A DNA stretch of 64,000 bases from JAICMB01 sp963795935 (GTDB taxonomy: Bacteria > Acidobacteriota > Terriglobia > Bryobacterales > Bryobacteraceae), in NCBI GenBank assembly GCA_963795935.1, contig CAWCJO010000003.1, positions 571,028 through 635,027 on the forward strand, read 5' to 3'. Of this stretch, positions 17,609 to 26,257 are shown one piece after another. The translations under genes and the position numbers were made by a program. The notes under the pieces were generated by a model. That model was not told the origin of the DNA, searched no databases, and was given only the letters and a program-made list of their open reading frames with translations. The stretch's first letter is position 1; every line of letters starts with the position of its first letter.

Positions 17609-18400
17609 ATGGCAATGACATCGGCGGCGGTAAATCCGGTCCGGGCGGGCTTTCATAGCGTCACTCCCTATTTAATGATCGAGCGGGCGGGGGAGCTGAT
17701 CGAATTCATCGGATCGGTGTTTGGGGCCAAGGAAAAGCTGCGGATTCCCGCGCCCGGGGGACGGGTGATGCACGCGGAGGCGGCCATCGGCGACTCGCTG
17801 ATCGAGTTGTCGGACGTCAACCCGCTGTATGGCGCGCGGCCGGGCGCGCTGCACGTTTACGTCGCCGATACGGACGCGGTTTACGCGCGAGCGCTGGAGG
17901 CGGGAGCGAGCGCGCTGCGGGCGCCGGCGGAGCAGCCGTATGGAGACCGGGACGCGAGCGTGAAGGACCGCTCCGGCAATCACTGGTATATCGGAACGCA
18001 CCTTGGCGCCGCGTTTGTGCGTCCGCCGCTGCGTACCGTAACGCCGTTTCTGCACTGCGCCGGCGCGGACAAAGCGATCGAGTTTTTGAAGCGCGCGTTC
18101 GGGGCGAGCGAGGAAGAGACGCACCGCTCCGAGGACGGCATGGTGCGTCACGCGAACATCCGCATCGGCGATTCGATCGTCGAGCTGAGCGAAGCGCACG
18201 CGGAGTTTCAGCCCCTGCCGACGGGCTTCCATCTTTATGTTCCGGATACGGACGCGGTGTACAAGAGCGCGCTCGCGGCCGGCGCGGCGCCGATGTTTGC
18301 GCCGGAGGACAAGCCGTATGGCGACCGGAGCGCCACGGCGATCGACCCGTCGGGAAATTATTGGTTCATCGCAACGCAGATCCGGGAGGGGAGCGGCTAG
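17609..18400 (+). CDS. Tandem VOC (glyoxalase/PhnB-like) protein
   Basis: 263 residues made of two similar VOC modules. The first (about 15-130) and second (about 135-260) share TPYLMIERAGELIEFI / TPFLHCAGADKAIEFL, then GDSLIELSD / GDSIVELSE, YVADTDAVYARALEAGA / YVPDTDAVYKSALAAGA, and PYGDRDASVKDRSGNHWYI / PYGDRSATAIDPSGNYWFI. The two halves are clearly an internal duplication. PhnB-like VOC proteins include glyoxalases, dioxygenases and many of unknown role. It is divergent from the multidomain redoxin gene. No substrate can be inferred. Confidence 0.85.
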   Translation: MAMTSAAVNPVRAGFHSVTPYLMIERAGELIEFIGSVFGAKEKLRIPAPGGRVMHAEAAIGDSLIELSDVNPLYGARPGALHVYVADTDAVYARALEAGASALRAPAEQPYGDRDASVKDRSGNHWYIGTHLGAAFVRPPLRTVTPFLHCAGADKAIEFLKRAFGASEEETHRSEDGMVRHANIRIGDSIVELSEAHAEFQPLPTGFHLYVPDTDAVYKSALAAGAAPMFAPEDKPYGDRSATAIDPSGNYWFIATQIREGSG

Positions 18401-18690
18401 AGACGATTGAGAGCTCCCGCGGGCCGTGGCGGAAGCGATCTCTCAACTCGGAAGTTCTCGGCAGTGGCGCGCTTCCGAGTTCGTCGATCGCCGCGGCTAG
18501 GAACGCCTACCCCACTACGCGGCCTGTCGCCGCCGCCGATTTTCCGGCAAAGCCGCCTTTCCACAAATCGCCCGTTCCATCCGCTTCCTTCGTCGTTTTC
18601 CGTCGCGGCATTTTTTTCCTCGCTCCGTGAAACACCGCGGCAAGCGATCCGGCGATGGCGCCGCCCGGCCCGCATAATGGTACGGACGGC

Positions 18691-20256
18691 ATGAACCGTA
18701 CCGATCTCTACCGGCGGGCGCGCGCGCATCGCGAAAGCTGGGATATTGTCATCGTCGGCGGAGGCGCCACCGGCGCGGGCATTGCCCTGGACGCCGCCAG
18801 CCGCGGCTACGACACGCTGTTGCTCGAGCGGAGCGACTTCGGCAAAGGGACCTCCAGCCGCAGCACCAAGCTCGTGCATGGCGGCGTCCGTTATCTCGAA
18901 CAGGGCGATCTTTCTCTGGTCATGGAGGCGCTCAAGGAGCGCGGCATCCTCCTTCGCAATGCCCCGCACCTGGTCCGCAATCTCGGCTTCGTCGTTCCAA
19001 CGTATCAATGGTGGGAGGGTCCCTTCTACGGCGCCGGCCTGAAGCTCTACAATCTGCTGGCCGGCAAGTACGGCTTCGGAGCGTCGAAAATTCTATCGCG
19101 CGCCGAGACGCTGGAGCGTTTGCCCACCATCGCAACGGAGGGCTTGCGCGGCGGAGTCGTCTACTTCGATGGCCAGTTCGACGATGCGCGCCTGCTCGTC
19201 AATCTTGTTCAGACCGCGGTCGAGCACGGCGCAACGCCGCTGAATTATATCGAGGCTGTCGGCCTCACCACGAACGGCGATGGGCTGATCGATGGCGTCC
19301 TGGCGCGCGATGTCGAGAGCGCCGAGGAGTTTCACGCCGCCGCCAAAGTCGTGATCAACGCCACCGGACCGTTCAGCGACAATCTCCGCCGCCAGGCGGA
19401 TCCCGCGGCCGAACCCCTGATGGCCCTAAGCCAGGGCATTCATCTCGTTTTCGAGCGCGGCTTTCTGACCGGCGAGAGCGCCATCATGGTTCCCCACACC
19501 AGCGACGGCCGCGTGATGTTCGCGATTCCGTGGCGCGACCATACGCTGGTCGGAACCACCGACACCCCCATCTCGAATCCCTCGCCCGAGCCCGCGCCGC
19601 TCCAACAGGAAATCGATTTTCTGCTAAAGACAGCCTCTCTCTACTTCGCCAGAAAACCATTGCCCGAGGACGTCCTCAGCGCCTTCGCCGGCATCCGCCC
19701 CCTGGTGCGCTCGGGCGATGCGGGCCATACCGCGGCGCTCTCGCGCGGCCACTCCATTCGCATCGAATCCTCGGGACTGGTCACAATTTGCGGTGGAAAA
19801 TGGACCACCTATCGCCGCATGGCGGAAGATTGCGTCAATCAGGCCGCGACGTTGGCCGAGCTGCCGGAAAAACCCTGCATCACCGCGCATCTCAATATCC
19901 ACGGCTTCGATGCCCACTCGGACCGCTTCGGAAATTTGAGCGCTTATGGTTCCGATGCCGCCGCCGTGCAAGCGCTGACGGGGGAAAATCCCGAGTTGGC
20001 GAAACCGCTGCACCAGGCGCTGCCCTTTACCGGCGCCGAAATCGTGTGGGCCGCGCGCCACGAAATGGCCGTTACCGTCGAGGACGCCCTCGCACGCAGA
20101 ACGCGAGCTCTGTTTCTGAACGCCAAGGCCGCCATCGAAATGGCCCCGCGAACCGCCCAACTTCTCGCCCGGGAATTGGACCGCGACGACCGCTGGGCCG
20201 CACGGCAAGTCCGCAGTTTCGAAGAAACCGCGCGAGGCTATCTGATCGCGAAATGA
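18691..20256 (+). CDS. glpD: FAD-dependent glycerol-3-phosphate dehydrogenase
   Basis: A 521-residue GlpD-type flavoprotein oxidising sn-glycerol-3-phosphate to dihydroxyacetone phosphate at the membrane and feeding the quinone pool. The N-terminal FAD fold is DIVIVGGGATGAGIALDAA, followed by the family signature SSRSTKLVHGGVRYLEQGD. Further landmarks are NATGPFSDNLRR, TLVGTTDTPI, FAGIRPLVR and CGGKWTTYRRMAEDCV, and the C-terminal domain is present (EIVWAARHEMAVTVEDALARR). ATG at 18691 gives the usual N-terminus; a longer reading adds 12 proline-rich residues. The 290 bases upstream hold no gene I can support. Confidence 0.95.
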   Translation: MNRTDLYRRARAHRESWDIVIVGGGATGAGIALDAASRGYDTLLLERSDFGKGTSSRSTKLVHGGVRYLEQGDLSLVMEALKERGILLRNAPHLVRNLGFVVPTYQWWEGPFYGAGLKLYNLLAGKYGFGASKILSRAETLERLPTIATEGLRGGVVYFDGQFDDARLLVNLVQTAVEHGATPLNYIEAVGLTTNGDGLIDGVLARDVESAEEFHAAAKVVINATGPFSDNLRRQADPAAEPLMALSQGIHLVFERGFLTGESAIMVPHTSDGRVMFAIPWRDHTLVGTTDTPISNPSPEPAPLQQEIDFLLKTASLYFARKPLPEDVLSAFAGIRPLVRSGDAGHTAALSRGHSIRIESSGLVTICGGKWTTYRRMAEDCVNQAATLAELPEKPCITAHLNIHGFDAHSDRFGNLSAYGSDAAAVQALTGENPELAKPLHQALPFTGAEIVWAARHEMAVTVEDALARRTRALFLNAKAAIEMAPRTAQLLARELDRDDRWAARQVRSFEETARGYLIAK

Positions 20257-20454
20257 TCGGCCTCTATTGCTTCGAAAATAACTGCCGGCGAATTGCGGTC
20301 CGCTCTGACGCCGACCCTGCCGCCGGATTCCTTCCTGCGCCGGGCGCCTCATAGCCGCGAGCGCAGAAGCACAAAAATCGCAAATTAACGGCTACATTTG
20401 CCTCTGGTAGTAGTACCATGTAGTCATCCTTACTAAAGGACGGAGACCTTCCCT

Positions 20455-21036
20455 ATGTGGAATAAACGAAAAGAAGAAGAGTATCCGCCGAAGCAGGCGT
20501 CCACGCCCGCCTCGACCAGTTATGGAACCAAGGAGATCAACACCAGCGTGCCCACCACTTCGCCAGCGCCCAATTTTCATTCCCAGGAATCCTCGCGGGG
20601 CTCGGCCGTGATCGGAAAATCCGTCACGATTAAAGGCCAGATATTCAGCCAGGAGGACCTGACGATCGACGGCGAAATGGAGGGCTCCGTTGAGCTGAAG
20701 GAACATCGTCTCACCGTGGGCCCGAACGGCAAAGTGCAGGCCGGCATCAAGGCCCGCGAAATCGTCGTTTTGGGCGTGGTCAATGGCAACGTGGAAGCGA
20801 GCGATAAGATCGACATTCGCAAGGACGCGCGTCTGGTGGGCGACATTAAAACGGCCCGCATTGTGATCGAAGACGGCGCCTATTTCAAAGGCAGCATCGA
20901 TATCACGCGCGCCAACAGCGCCGCCGAGCCGGCGCCGAAAGCCACGCCCGCGGCGGCCGGCGCGGCGAGTCAGCCGCGGCCCCAGCAGCAGCAGCAGCAT
21001 TCGCAACCGGCCACCGCCCAGAACGCGGCGAAGTAG
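20455..21036 (+). CDS. Bactofilin (polymer-forming cytoskeletal protein)
   Basis: A 193-residue bactofilin. A disordered, polar N-terminus (about 1-45) leads into the DUF583 beta-helix core, about 50-158. Its regular short repeats include SVTIKGQIFSQEDLTIDGEM, RLTVGPNGKVQAGIKAREI, VVNGNVEASDKIDIRKDARL and GDIKTARIVIEDGAYFKGSI. A Pro/Ala/Gln-rich tail contains a run of Gln. Bactofilins polymerise without nucleotide and organise cell shape, stalks or envelope enzymes. GGACGGAGA lies ahead of the ATG. A methyltransferase-like gene follows after 26 bases and is probably in the same transcript. Confidence 0.93.
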   Translation: MWNKRKEEEYPPKQASTPASTSYGTKEINTSVPTTSPAPNFHSQESSRGSAVIGKSVTIKGQIFSQEDLTIDGEMEGSVELKEHRLTVGPNGKVQAGIKAREIVVLGVVNGNVEASDKIDIRKDARLVGDIKTARIVIEDGAYFKGSIDITRANSAAEPAPKATPAAAGAASQPRPQQQQQHSQPATAQNAAK

Positions 21037-21062
21037 CGGCGTTTGGAAGTGGAGGGCGGGCG

Positions 21063-21707
21063 TTGATCAAATCTCGATGGAAGGGGGAAGCGCAGCCGCC
21101 CCCTCTCCCGCCGACGCGCGGCAAGCCGTCCTCGCACATTCGCAACAGCAGCGGCCTGGATCAATTCTTCTTCTCTCTCGAAGGCCGCGAGGGCCTTTCG
21201 ATTCTCGATTTCGCCGGCGCCAGCCAGGCCAACATCAGTTTCATCACCAACCTGGGACACCGCATCTATTCCGACGACGTATTGAGCAGCATCGACGAGG
21301 TCTTCGGGGCCGACCCCGAGATGCAGTCCAATCCCGTGCGCGTCGATATGTTTCTCAAGCAGGTGCTGGATTTCCCGAAAGAGCATTTCGACGGCGTGCT
21401 GGCCTGGGATGTCCTGCAATTTCTTTCGCCCTCCGCCGCTCAGGCCGTGGCGGACCGCCTGCACCAGATTCTGCGGCCGCACTCTTATGTCCTGGCGTTC
21501 TTCAATGCCAATGAAAAGGCGCCGTCGGTGGCGTCCTACAACTATCGCATCAACGAATCGCGGACTTTGCTGCTTTCGGCGCGCGGCTCGCGCGACGCCT
21601 CTCAATTTTTTAATAATCGCGGCATTGAAAAATTATTTCAGAAATACGAGTCTGTTAAATTTTTCCTGACGCGCGATAATCTCCGCGAAGTAATCGTGAA
21701 GCGGTAG
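21063..21707 (+). CDS. SAM-methyltransferase-like protein downstream of bactofilin
   Basis: 214 residues with a methyltransferase-like Rossmann layout. Motif I is replaced by a weak version (LSILDFAGASQANISFITNL). A motif-II-like region (EHFDGVLAWDVLQFLSPSAAQ) and the helix/strand pair LHQILRPHSYVLAFFNANE are clear. The degenerate glycine loop raises the chance that cofactor binding is weak or lost. The start appears to be TTG at 21063, preceded by GGAGGGCGGG, because no ATG in frame precedes the conserved part. It follows bactofilin by 26 bases, which suggests a link to the cell envelope or cytoskeleton. Confidence 0.7.
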   Translation: MIKSRWKGEAQPPPLPPTRGKPSSHIRNSSGLDQFFFSLEGREGLSILDFAGASQANISFITNLGHRIYSDDVLSSIDEVFGADPEMQSNPVRVDMFLKQVLDFPKEHFDGVLAWDVLQFLSPSAAQAVADRLHQILRPHSYVLAFFNANEKAPSVASYNYRINESRTLLLSARGSRDASQFFNNRGIEKLFQKYESVKFFLTRDNLREVIVKR

Positions 21708-21975
21708 GATTCGCGAGCGCCGCCTCCGCGCGCGAAAAGCGATCTTCCACCATTGCGGGCGAAATCTGCTCCCTCTCCATAGCTCCGTTTCATCCCGGCC
21801 CAGTAAGCTTTACTTCGCCTCCGGGTGATACAAAATAGCAAAACATTTCCATGAGAGAAGCGCGCATCCGAACGCACTAGAGGTTTTCACCAAAAACTGA
21901 TTCGCCGGGTTTCGCGCGTTGAACGCGAGACGCGTATCATTCGCCGCCGCGCGAAAAAATCCGATTCGGAGGAAT

Positions 21976-22700
21976 ATGCTTTCACTCAGATCCGCTCTCT
22001 CGAGCTGCGCCTTGTTGGCGCTCGCCGCCCTTCCCGCTTTCCCGGCCGTCATCGCGTATAACGACCTGACCTCGTTTCAGAACGCCACCAGCGCCCTGAC
22101 GACGGTCACTTTCGACGGCACTCGCGCCCCACGCAGGGGTCGCAAATGTGACCTACAACACCGGAGCCGGATTGATGATCCCGGGCGGCCCATGAATTCG
22201 TCGGCGACTACCGCCTCCACCGACAACAATTGCCGTCAACAACCCGAATGCCAACACCTATGATGATTTCGGCTCCGGCTCGGTACTCTCGGACCGGTTT
22301 ATTATTCGGGCAGCTTCACGCCCTATATCAACATCACGCTTCCCACCGCCACTACCGCCGTCGGGATTCGATCTGATGACTACCGGCGGCACGGGCATTA
22401 GCTTTAACGTCACTCTCAACAATATGGCCACCGTTTACAGCAGCTTGGCGACGGGCGCTCGCCCGACCCAAATTTTCCTTGGCTTCACTTCCGACGCGCC
22501 GATCAACAGTATTCAACTGAGCCTGCCCACGAGCGGCTCAGGAGCTCACTCCGGTCGTAGACAATTTCAGCTACGGCGCCGACGATCCGCCGCCACCGCA
22601 AACCCCCGAACTCTGCACCTTCCTGCTGATCGCTTCCGGCCTCATCGGCCTGCGCATTTTCCGGCGCCGGTTACGCGGCTTTGCCTGCCTTCCGGCCTGA
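21976..22700 (+). pseudogene. PEP-CTERM-type secreted protein gene, multiply frameshifted
   Basis: A ribosome site (CGGAGGAAT) and an ATG at 21976 open a signal peptide (MLSLRSALSSCALLALAALP) and a domain start (VIAYNDLTSFQNATSALTTV). That frame then breaks at about 22120. The protein resumes in another frame from about 22370 (TTGGTGISFNVTLNNMATVY, IFLGFTSDAPINSIQLSLP). It shifts again near 22545 into ELTPVVDNFSYGADD and ends with a PEP-CTERM-like anchor: PQTPELCTFLLIASGLIGLR followed by an Arg-rich tail and stop at 22698-22700. At least three shifts are needed. The anchor has PEL in place of PEP. Confidence 0.6.
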
Positions 22701-22744
22701 TAAAGTTCCCGGACCTGTCGGGCGGGGCAGCGCACCCGCCCTTT

Positions 22745-24025
22745 CTACGCGTAGATCCCACGCAGCCGGATCGCGCTCGCCACCCGATCGATCGCCAGCA
22801 TGTAGGCCGCGATGCGGTTGTGTACATTGTGCCGCTCCGCATAGCTCACCACGTCCTTGAAACTGTTCACCATGATCTCTTCCAACCGCCCGTTCACCAA
22901 CTGCTCGTTCCAGAAATAGCCCTGCCGGTCCTGCACCCACTCGAAATACGATACCGTCACGCCGCCCGCATTCGCCAGGATATCCGGCAGCACGAAAATC
23001 TTCTTCTCCGCCAGAATGGCATCCGCCTCCGACGTCGTCGGACCGTTGGCGCCCTCGCAGATGATCTTCGCCCGGATGCGGTCCGCGTTCGCCGTCGTGA
23101 TCACGTTCTCCTTCGCCGCCGGCAGCAGCACTTCGCAATCCAACAGCAGAGCTTCGTGCGGATCGATCGGCTCCGACTCCGTATAGCCCGTGATCGACCC
23201 CGTCTCCGCCCGCCATCTCATCAGCGCTTCCGGATCTATGCCGTGCGGATTGTAAACCGCTCCGTCCCACTCGATCACGCAAACAATTTTGAATCCCGCG
23301 CGCGTCATCAGCTTCGCCGACATCCCGCCCACGTTGCCGAACCCCTGCACCACCACGCGCGCCCGCCCCGGGTCGATGCCCAACCGCCGCAGCGCCTGCA
23401 TGGTCACGATCGTGCACCCGCGTCCGGTCGCCTCCGGCCGCCCGCGCGATCCGCCCAGTTCCAGCGGCTTGCCCGTCACCACCGCCGTCACCGTGTGCCG
23501 CTTGTGCATCGAGTAGGTATCCATGATCCAGGACATCGTCTGCGCGTTGGTGTTGATGTCCGGCGCCGGAACGTCCCGCTCGGGCCCGATAAAGTCGACA
23601 ATCTCCGCCGTGTAGCGCCGCGTCAGCCGCTCCAGCTCCGCCATCGACAGCAGATCGGGATTGCAAATCACCCCGCCTTTCCCTCCGCCGAACGGAATAT
23701 TTACCACCGCGCATTTCCACGTCATCCACGATGCCAGCGCCCGCACTTCATCGAGCGTCACGTCGGGCGCAAACCGGATTCCGCCTTTCGCCGGACCGCG
23801 CGCGAGCGAATGCTGCACGCGATATCCCGTGAACACCTCGATGCGCCCATCGTCCAACTGCACCGGAATATGCACCGTCACTTCCAGCGCCGGCATGCGC
23901 AAAACTTTTCGGAGGCCTTCATCGAGGCCCAGCCGCTCGGCCGCTTCGTCAAAGCGCGCCGCCGCGGAAAGCCAGGGGTTTATCTCAATTTCTTTCTCGA
24001 CGAACGGGGTCGCTTCGACAACCAT
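22745..24025 (-). CDS. gdhA: Glutamate dehydrogenase (Glu/Leu/Phe/Val family)
   Basis: A 426-residue amino-acid dehydrogenase, the usual length of the hexameric NAD(P) glutamate dehydrogenases. The substrate-binding region has YRVQHSLARGPAKGGIRFAP and the lysine motif VNIPFGGGKGGVICNP, followed by the catalytic-region Asp in VPAPDINTNAQTM. The cofactor domain has GRGCTIVTMQALRRLG and VVQGFGNVGGMSAKLM. It converts glutamate to 2-oxoglutarate and ammonia reversibly, linking carbon and nitrogen metabolism. I favour glutamate over leucine or phenylalanine because of the length and the PFGGGKGG context, but this is not proven. Confidence 0.92.
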   Translation of the reverse strand: MVVEATPFVEKEIEINPWLSAAARFDEAAERLGLDEGLRKVLRMPALEVTVHIPVQLDDGRIEVFTGYRVQHSLARGPAKGGIRFAPDVTLDEVRALASWMTWKCAVVNIPFGGGKGGVICNPDLLSMAELERLTRRYTAEIVDFIGPERDVPAPDINTNAQTMSWIMDTYSMHKRHTVTAVVTGKPLELGGSRGRPEATGRGCTIVTMQALRRLGIDPGRARVVVQGFGNVGGMSAKLMTRAGFKIVCVIEWDGAVYNPHGIDPEALMRWRAETGSITGYTESEPIDPHEALLLDCEVLLPAAKENVITTANADRIRAKIICEGANGPTTSEADAILAEKKIFVLPDILANAGGVTVSYFEWVQDRQGYFWNEQLVNGRLEEIMVNSFKDVVSYAERHNVHNRIAAYMLAIDRVASAIRLRGIYA

Positions 24026-24107
24026 CTATGCTCCTCCAGCTACATTGTGGCATGTAGGGAAGCGCCCTCCCCGCGCGCCATGGCACGCCTCAGGAGCGCA
24101 TTCAGTG

Positions 24108-24395
24108 TTATGGCAGCGAAAGACGAAAACGGTTCCGTCCGATAGGCGTCAGCTCCACTTCGGGAGGTTTCCGGAGTGGCCAGGGAACTAATCCATGTCG
24201 AGATAGCCAGTCCCCAAATACCTGGCCTCTGAATTCAGGACAGGTTTTCCAGAATGTTTGACGCAAAGGGAACGTGTCGAGCTCGCCGTCAATTTCGATC
24301 TCCACGTTTGACCAATCCTTGCGGAAGTACTGGGCCGCGTTTGAACGGCCAACACTTATCCCATAGGTTCCGCCCTTCCATCCCTTAGCCGTCAT
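24108..24395 (-). CDS. Small conserved hypothetical protein
   Basis: A 95-residue soluble protein with aromatic and basic patches: GGTYGISVGRSNAAQYFRKD, then EIEIDGELDTFPL, CPEFRGQVFGDWLSRHGL and a C-terminal beta pair. Similar small proteins with the order YGISVGR, FPL, FW, CPEFRG are familiar from scattered bacterial genomes without an assigned role. Its ATG overlaps the stop of the upstream epimerase-like gene by four bases (24392-24395), so the two are coupled. No catalytic motif is evident. Confidence 0.65.
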   Translation of the reverse strand: MTAKGWKGGTYGISVGRSNAAQYFRKDWSNVEIEIDGELDTFPLRQTFWKTCPEFRGQVFGDWLSRHGLVPWPLRKPPEVELTPIGRNRFRLSLP

Positions 24396-25486
24396 ACCAG
24401 AGCGCCGTTCCTCAACTCAGAATCCGCTGGGCTGAATCCAGAAGCTCTCTTGCCACCGCGCGCCCCCGGCGGAATCGATTGCAGCTCCGAGTACGCCCCC
24501 GAATGCGCCAGATTGAACGCGTCCGTCACCGCCGTCATCGGCTCGAAGCAGATGAAATCTTTCCCCCCCGGCGCATACACCACCGCAACCTGAAACTTCG
24601 GCCCATAACGGATCGAGATCTTCTGCCGCGCGCCCCGCACCCAGAACTGGTCGTCGTGATCGACCGCCCCGAAAACGTCGTCAAGCTGGCGCCCGGCGAG
24701 CGGAACCGGATCGGGCAGGCTGTTTGGCTTCGTCTCTCCGGTTGGAATCAGCTTACTCGACAACTCGTAATGTTCCCGCGCGGGGATGTGAACGGTCCAT
24801 TGGTCGCGCGGCGCATCGCCGATTCGATAATACGGATGAAAGCCGATGCACAGCGGCAGGGGATCGGCCGATAAATTCTCGATCGCGGTGCGCACTTCAA
24901 GTATGCCGCCCGCCAGCCGGTACGTCATGTCGATCGCGTGCGCGAAGGGAAACTGCGCCATCAGCGCCGGGTCTTTCCAGAACTCCAGACGGCTGGTGAC
25001 CTCCGCGCCCTTCGCGTCGCTATGCAGATTCACCACCCGCCAGTCGTTCGAAAACGAGAGCAAACCATGAATCGGCTGCCCCAACCCATCGCGCCGGATA
25101 TTCCCCAGATCCGTTTTCAGCAGGTACTGCTTGCCGTTCGCCCAATAGCCGTCATGATCGAGGCGGTTGGCCCACGGCGCCAGAAACGGAATGCCCGCCA
25201 GCCCCGGCTTCGCTTTAAAATCCGCCAGACTGCCATACGGCCAAAAGAGAACGTCGTTCCCGTTGACCTTGAACTCGTAGGCGACATTTCCCACCGCCGG
25301 CACGATCGATACTTCGGCATGATGCGCGGCATCGGCAAGCCGCACGACTTCAAAACCATCGACGCTAATTTTGCGGGCGGAATAACCGGACATGCTCACG
25401 AGCGGCGGCGCAAGAAGAAGAGCGGCCGCTACGGCTCGATGGACTCGCGCAGATCGAGGTCGGTGTATTTCTGACAGCACACGCAC
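24392..25486 (-). CDS. Aldose 1-epimerase (mutarotase) family protein
   Basis: A 364-residue galactose-mutarotase-like beta-sandwich: NVAYEFKVNGNDVLFWPYG, GIPFLAPWANRLDHDGYWAN, IHGLLSFSNDWRV with the candidate catalytic His, CIGFHPYYRI with the second His, and VYAPGGKDFICFEPMT carrying the general-base Glu. These enzymes interconvert sugar anomers. The long start at 25486 gives a signal-like segment (AVAAALLLAPPLVS) but overlaps the upstream gene by 58 bases. An alternative ATG at 25393 gives a cytoplasmic protein with no overlap. I keep the longer form because the hydrophobic segment looks functional. Confidence 0.82.
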   Translation of the reverse strand: MRVLSEIHRPRSARVHRAVAAALLLAPPLVSMSGYSARKISVDGFEVVRLADAAHHAEVSIVPAVGNVAYEFKVNGNDVLFWPYGSLADFKAKPGLAGIPFLAPWANRLDHDGYWANGKQYLLKTDLGNIRRDGLGQPIHGLLSFSNDWRVVNLHSDAKGAEVTSRLEFWKDPALMAQFPFAHAIDMTYRLAGGILEVRTAIENLSADPLPLCIGFHPYYRIGDAPRDQWTVHIPAREHYELSSKLIPTGETKPNSLPDPVPLAGRQLDDVFGAVDHDDQFWVRGARQKISIRYGPKFQVAVVYAPGGKDFICFEPMTAVTDAFNLAHSGAYSELQSIPPGARGGKRASGFSPADSELRNGALV

Positions 25487-25857
25487 TTACCCGGACTGTA
25501 AGTGCGAATATAGCAGACGTCGCACCAATACGTGATCATCAGCCGTTTGCCGTCCTTATGAACGAACATGGCCTTGCTGGTGATGGGATCGATCGCGAAA
25601 TGGTCCGGCGATTTGAAGTGCCCGATGGCCTCGAAATCCATGCCGGCGAGCCGTGCATCGTTCAAAACGAGCGTGGTCGCGTCGTCGCCTTCCAGGTAGA
25701 TCAGCTTGTGATCCACGCTCTCGAGCGCGGGCTGATTCCCCGGCCCCTTCACCAGCTTGCCGCGAATCGATAAGCCCGGTACGCTCGTCGCCAGCCCAAG
25801 CGGGATAAGAGAAAACGCGGAGACCAGAAAAACCGCCGCTGAGATCGGTCGCAGCAT
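25429..25857 (-). CDS. Small secreted protein with a C-terminal Cys cluster
   Basis: 142 residues starting at ATG 25857, which has a strong ribosome site (AAAGGAG) and a signal peptide (MLRPISAAVFLVSAFSLIPL). The mature domain is a mixed sequence (GKLVKGPGNQPALESVDHKL, GHFKSPDHFAIDPITSKAMF) ending with WCDVCYIRTYSPGKCVCCQK. The five Cys in CDVC...KCVCC suggest a metal site or disulfides. I do not recognise a named family. It is upstream of and overlapping the mutarotase gene, so the cluster may act on extracellular sugar. Confidence 0.7.
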   Translation of the reverse strand: MLRPISAAVFLVSAFSLIPLGLATSVPGLSIRGKLVKGPGNQPALESVDHKLIYLEGDDATTLVLNDARLAGMDFEAIGHFKSPDHFAIDPITSKAMFVHKDGKRLMITYWCDVCYIRTYSPGKCVCCQKYTDLDLRESIEP

Positions 25858-26257
25858 GGCTCCTTTCTTATTATATCGCCGCCAACCGTCCGAATCGGCC
25901 AATCCCCCGAAAGGTAGATTCCGGGAGTCCTTCGTAAAACACGCTTCGGGCTCCAACAAGTTAGCTGGTTTCAGGCATGGCTTTCGGCTTAATCGAGCCT
26001 CGAAACCGAGCTGTTCGAGTCGCGCGAGCAAGCGGTTTGTTGCGCGCTCGCGCGTGGAGGCGGTCCGAGTAGTCCGCTCCTTGTTCGCGGTAACGCGAGC
26101 CGTCCCGGATCACAACCTGCGCGAGGGCGAGTCGCAGGCGAGCCGCGGAGGGTGTGCGAGTGGTGGGACACGGTGGGATGCCGAGCCCACTTTGAACACG
26201 ACCCCGCCGTTCTCTTGTGGCGTTCCCCGAAGCGCCCCGCGTGTCATGGAGCATCTA
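25858..26257. other. 400-base intergenic stretch, no gene seen
   Basis: This gap between the small secreted protein and the large hydrolase-like gene has no frame with family character. It has several short GC-rich inverted pieces (for example around GCGCGCTCGCGCG near 26040) and resembles non-coding repetitive DNA rather than a decayed gene. Confidence 0.4.
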
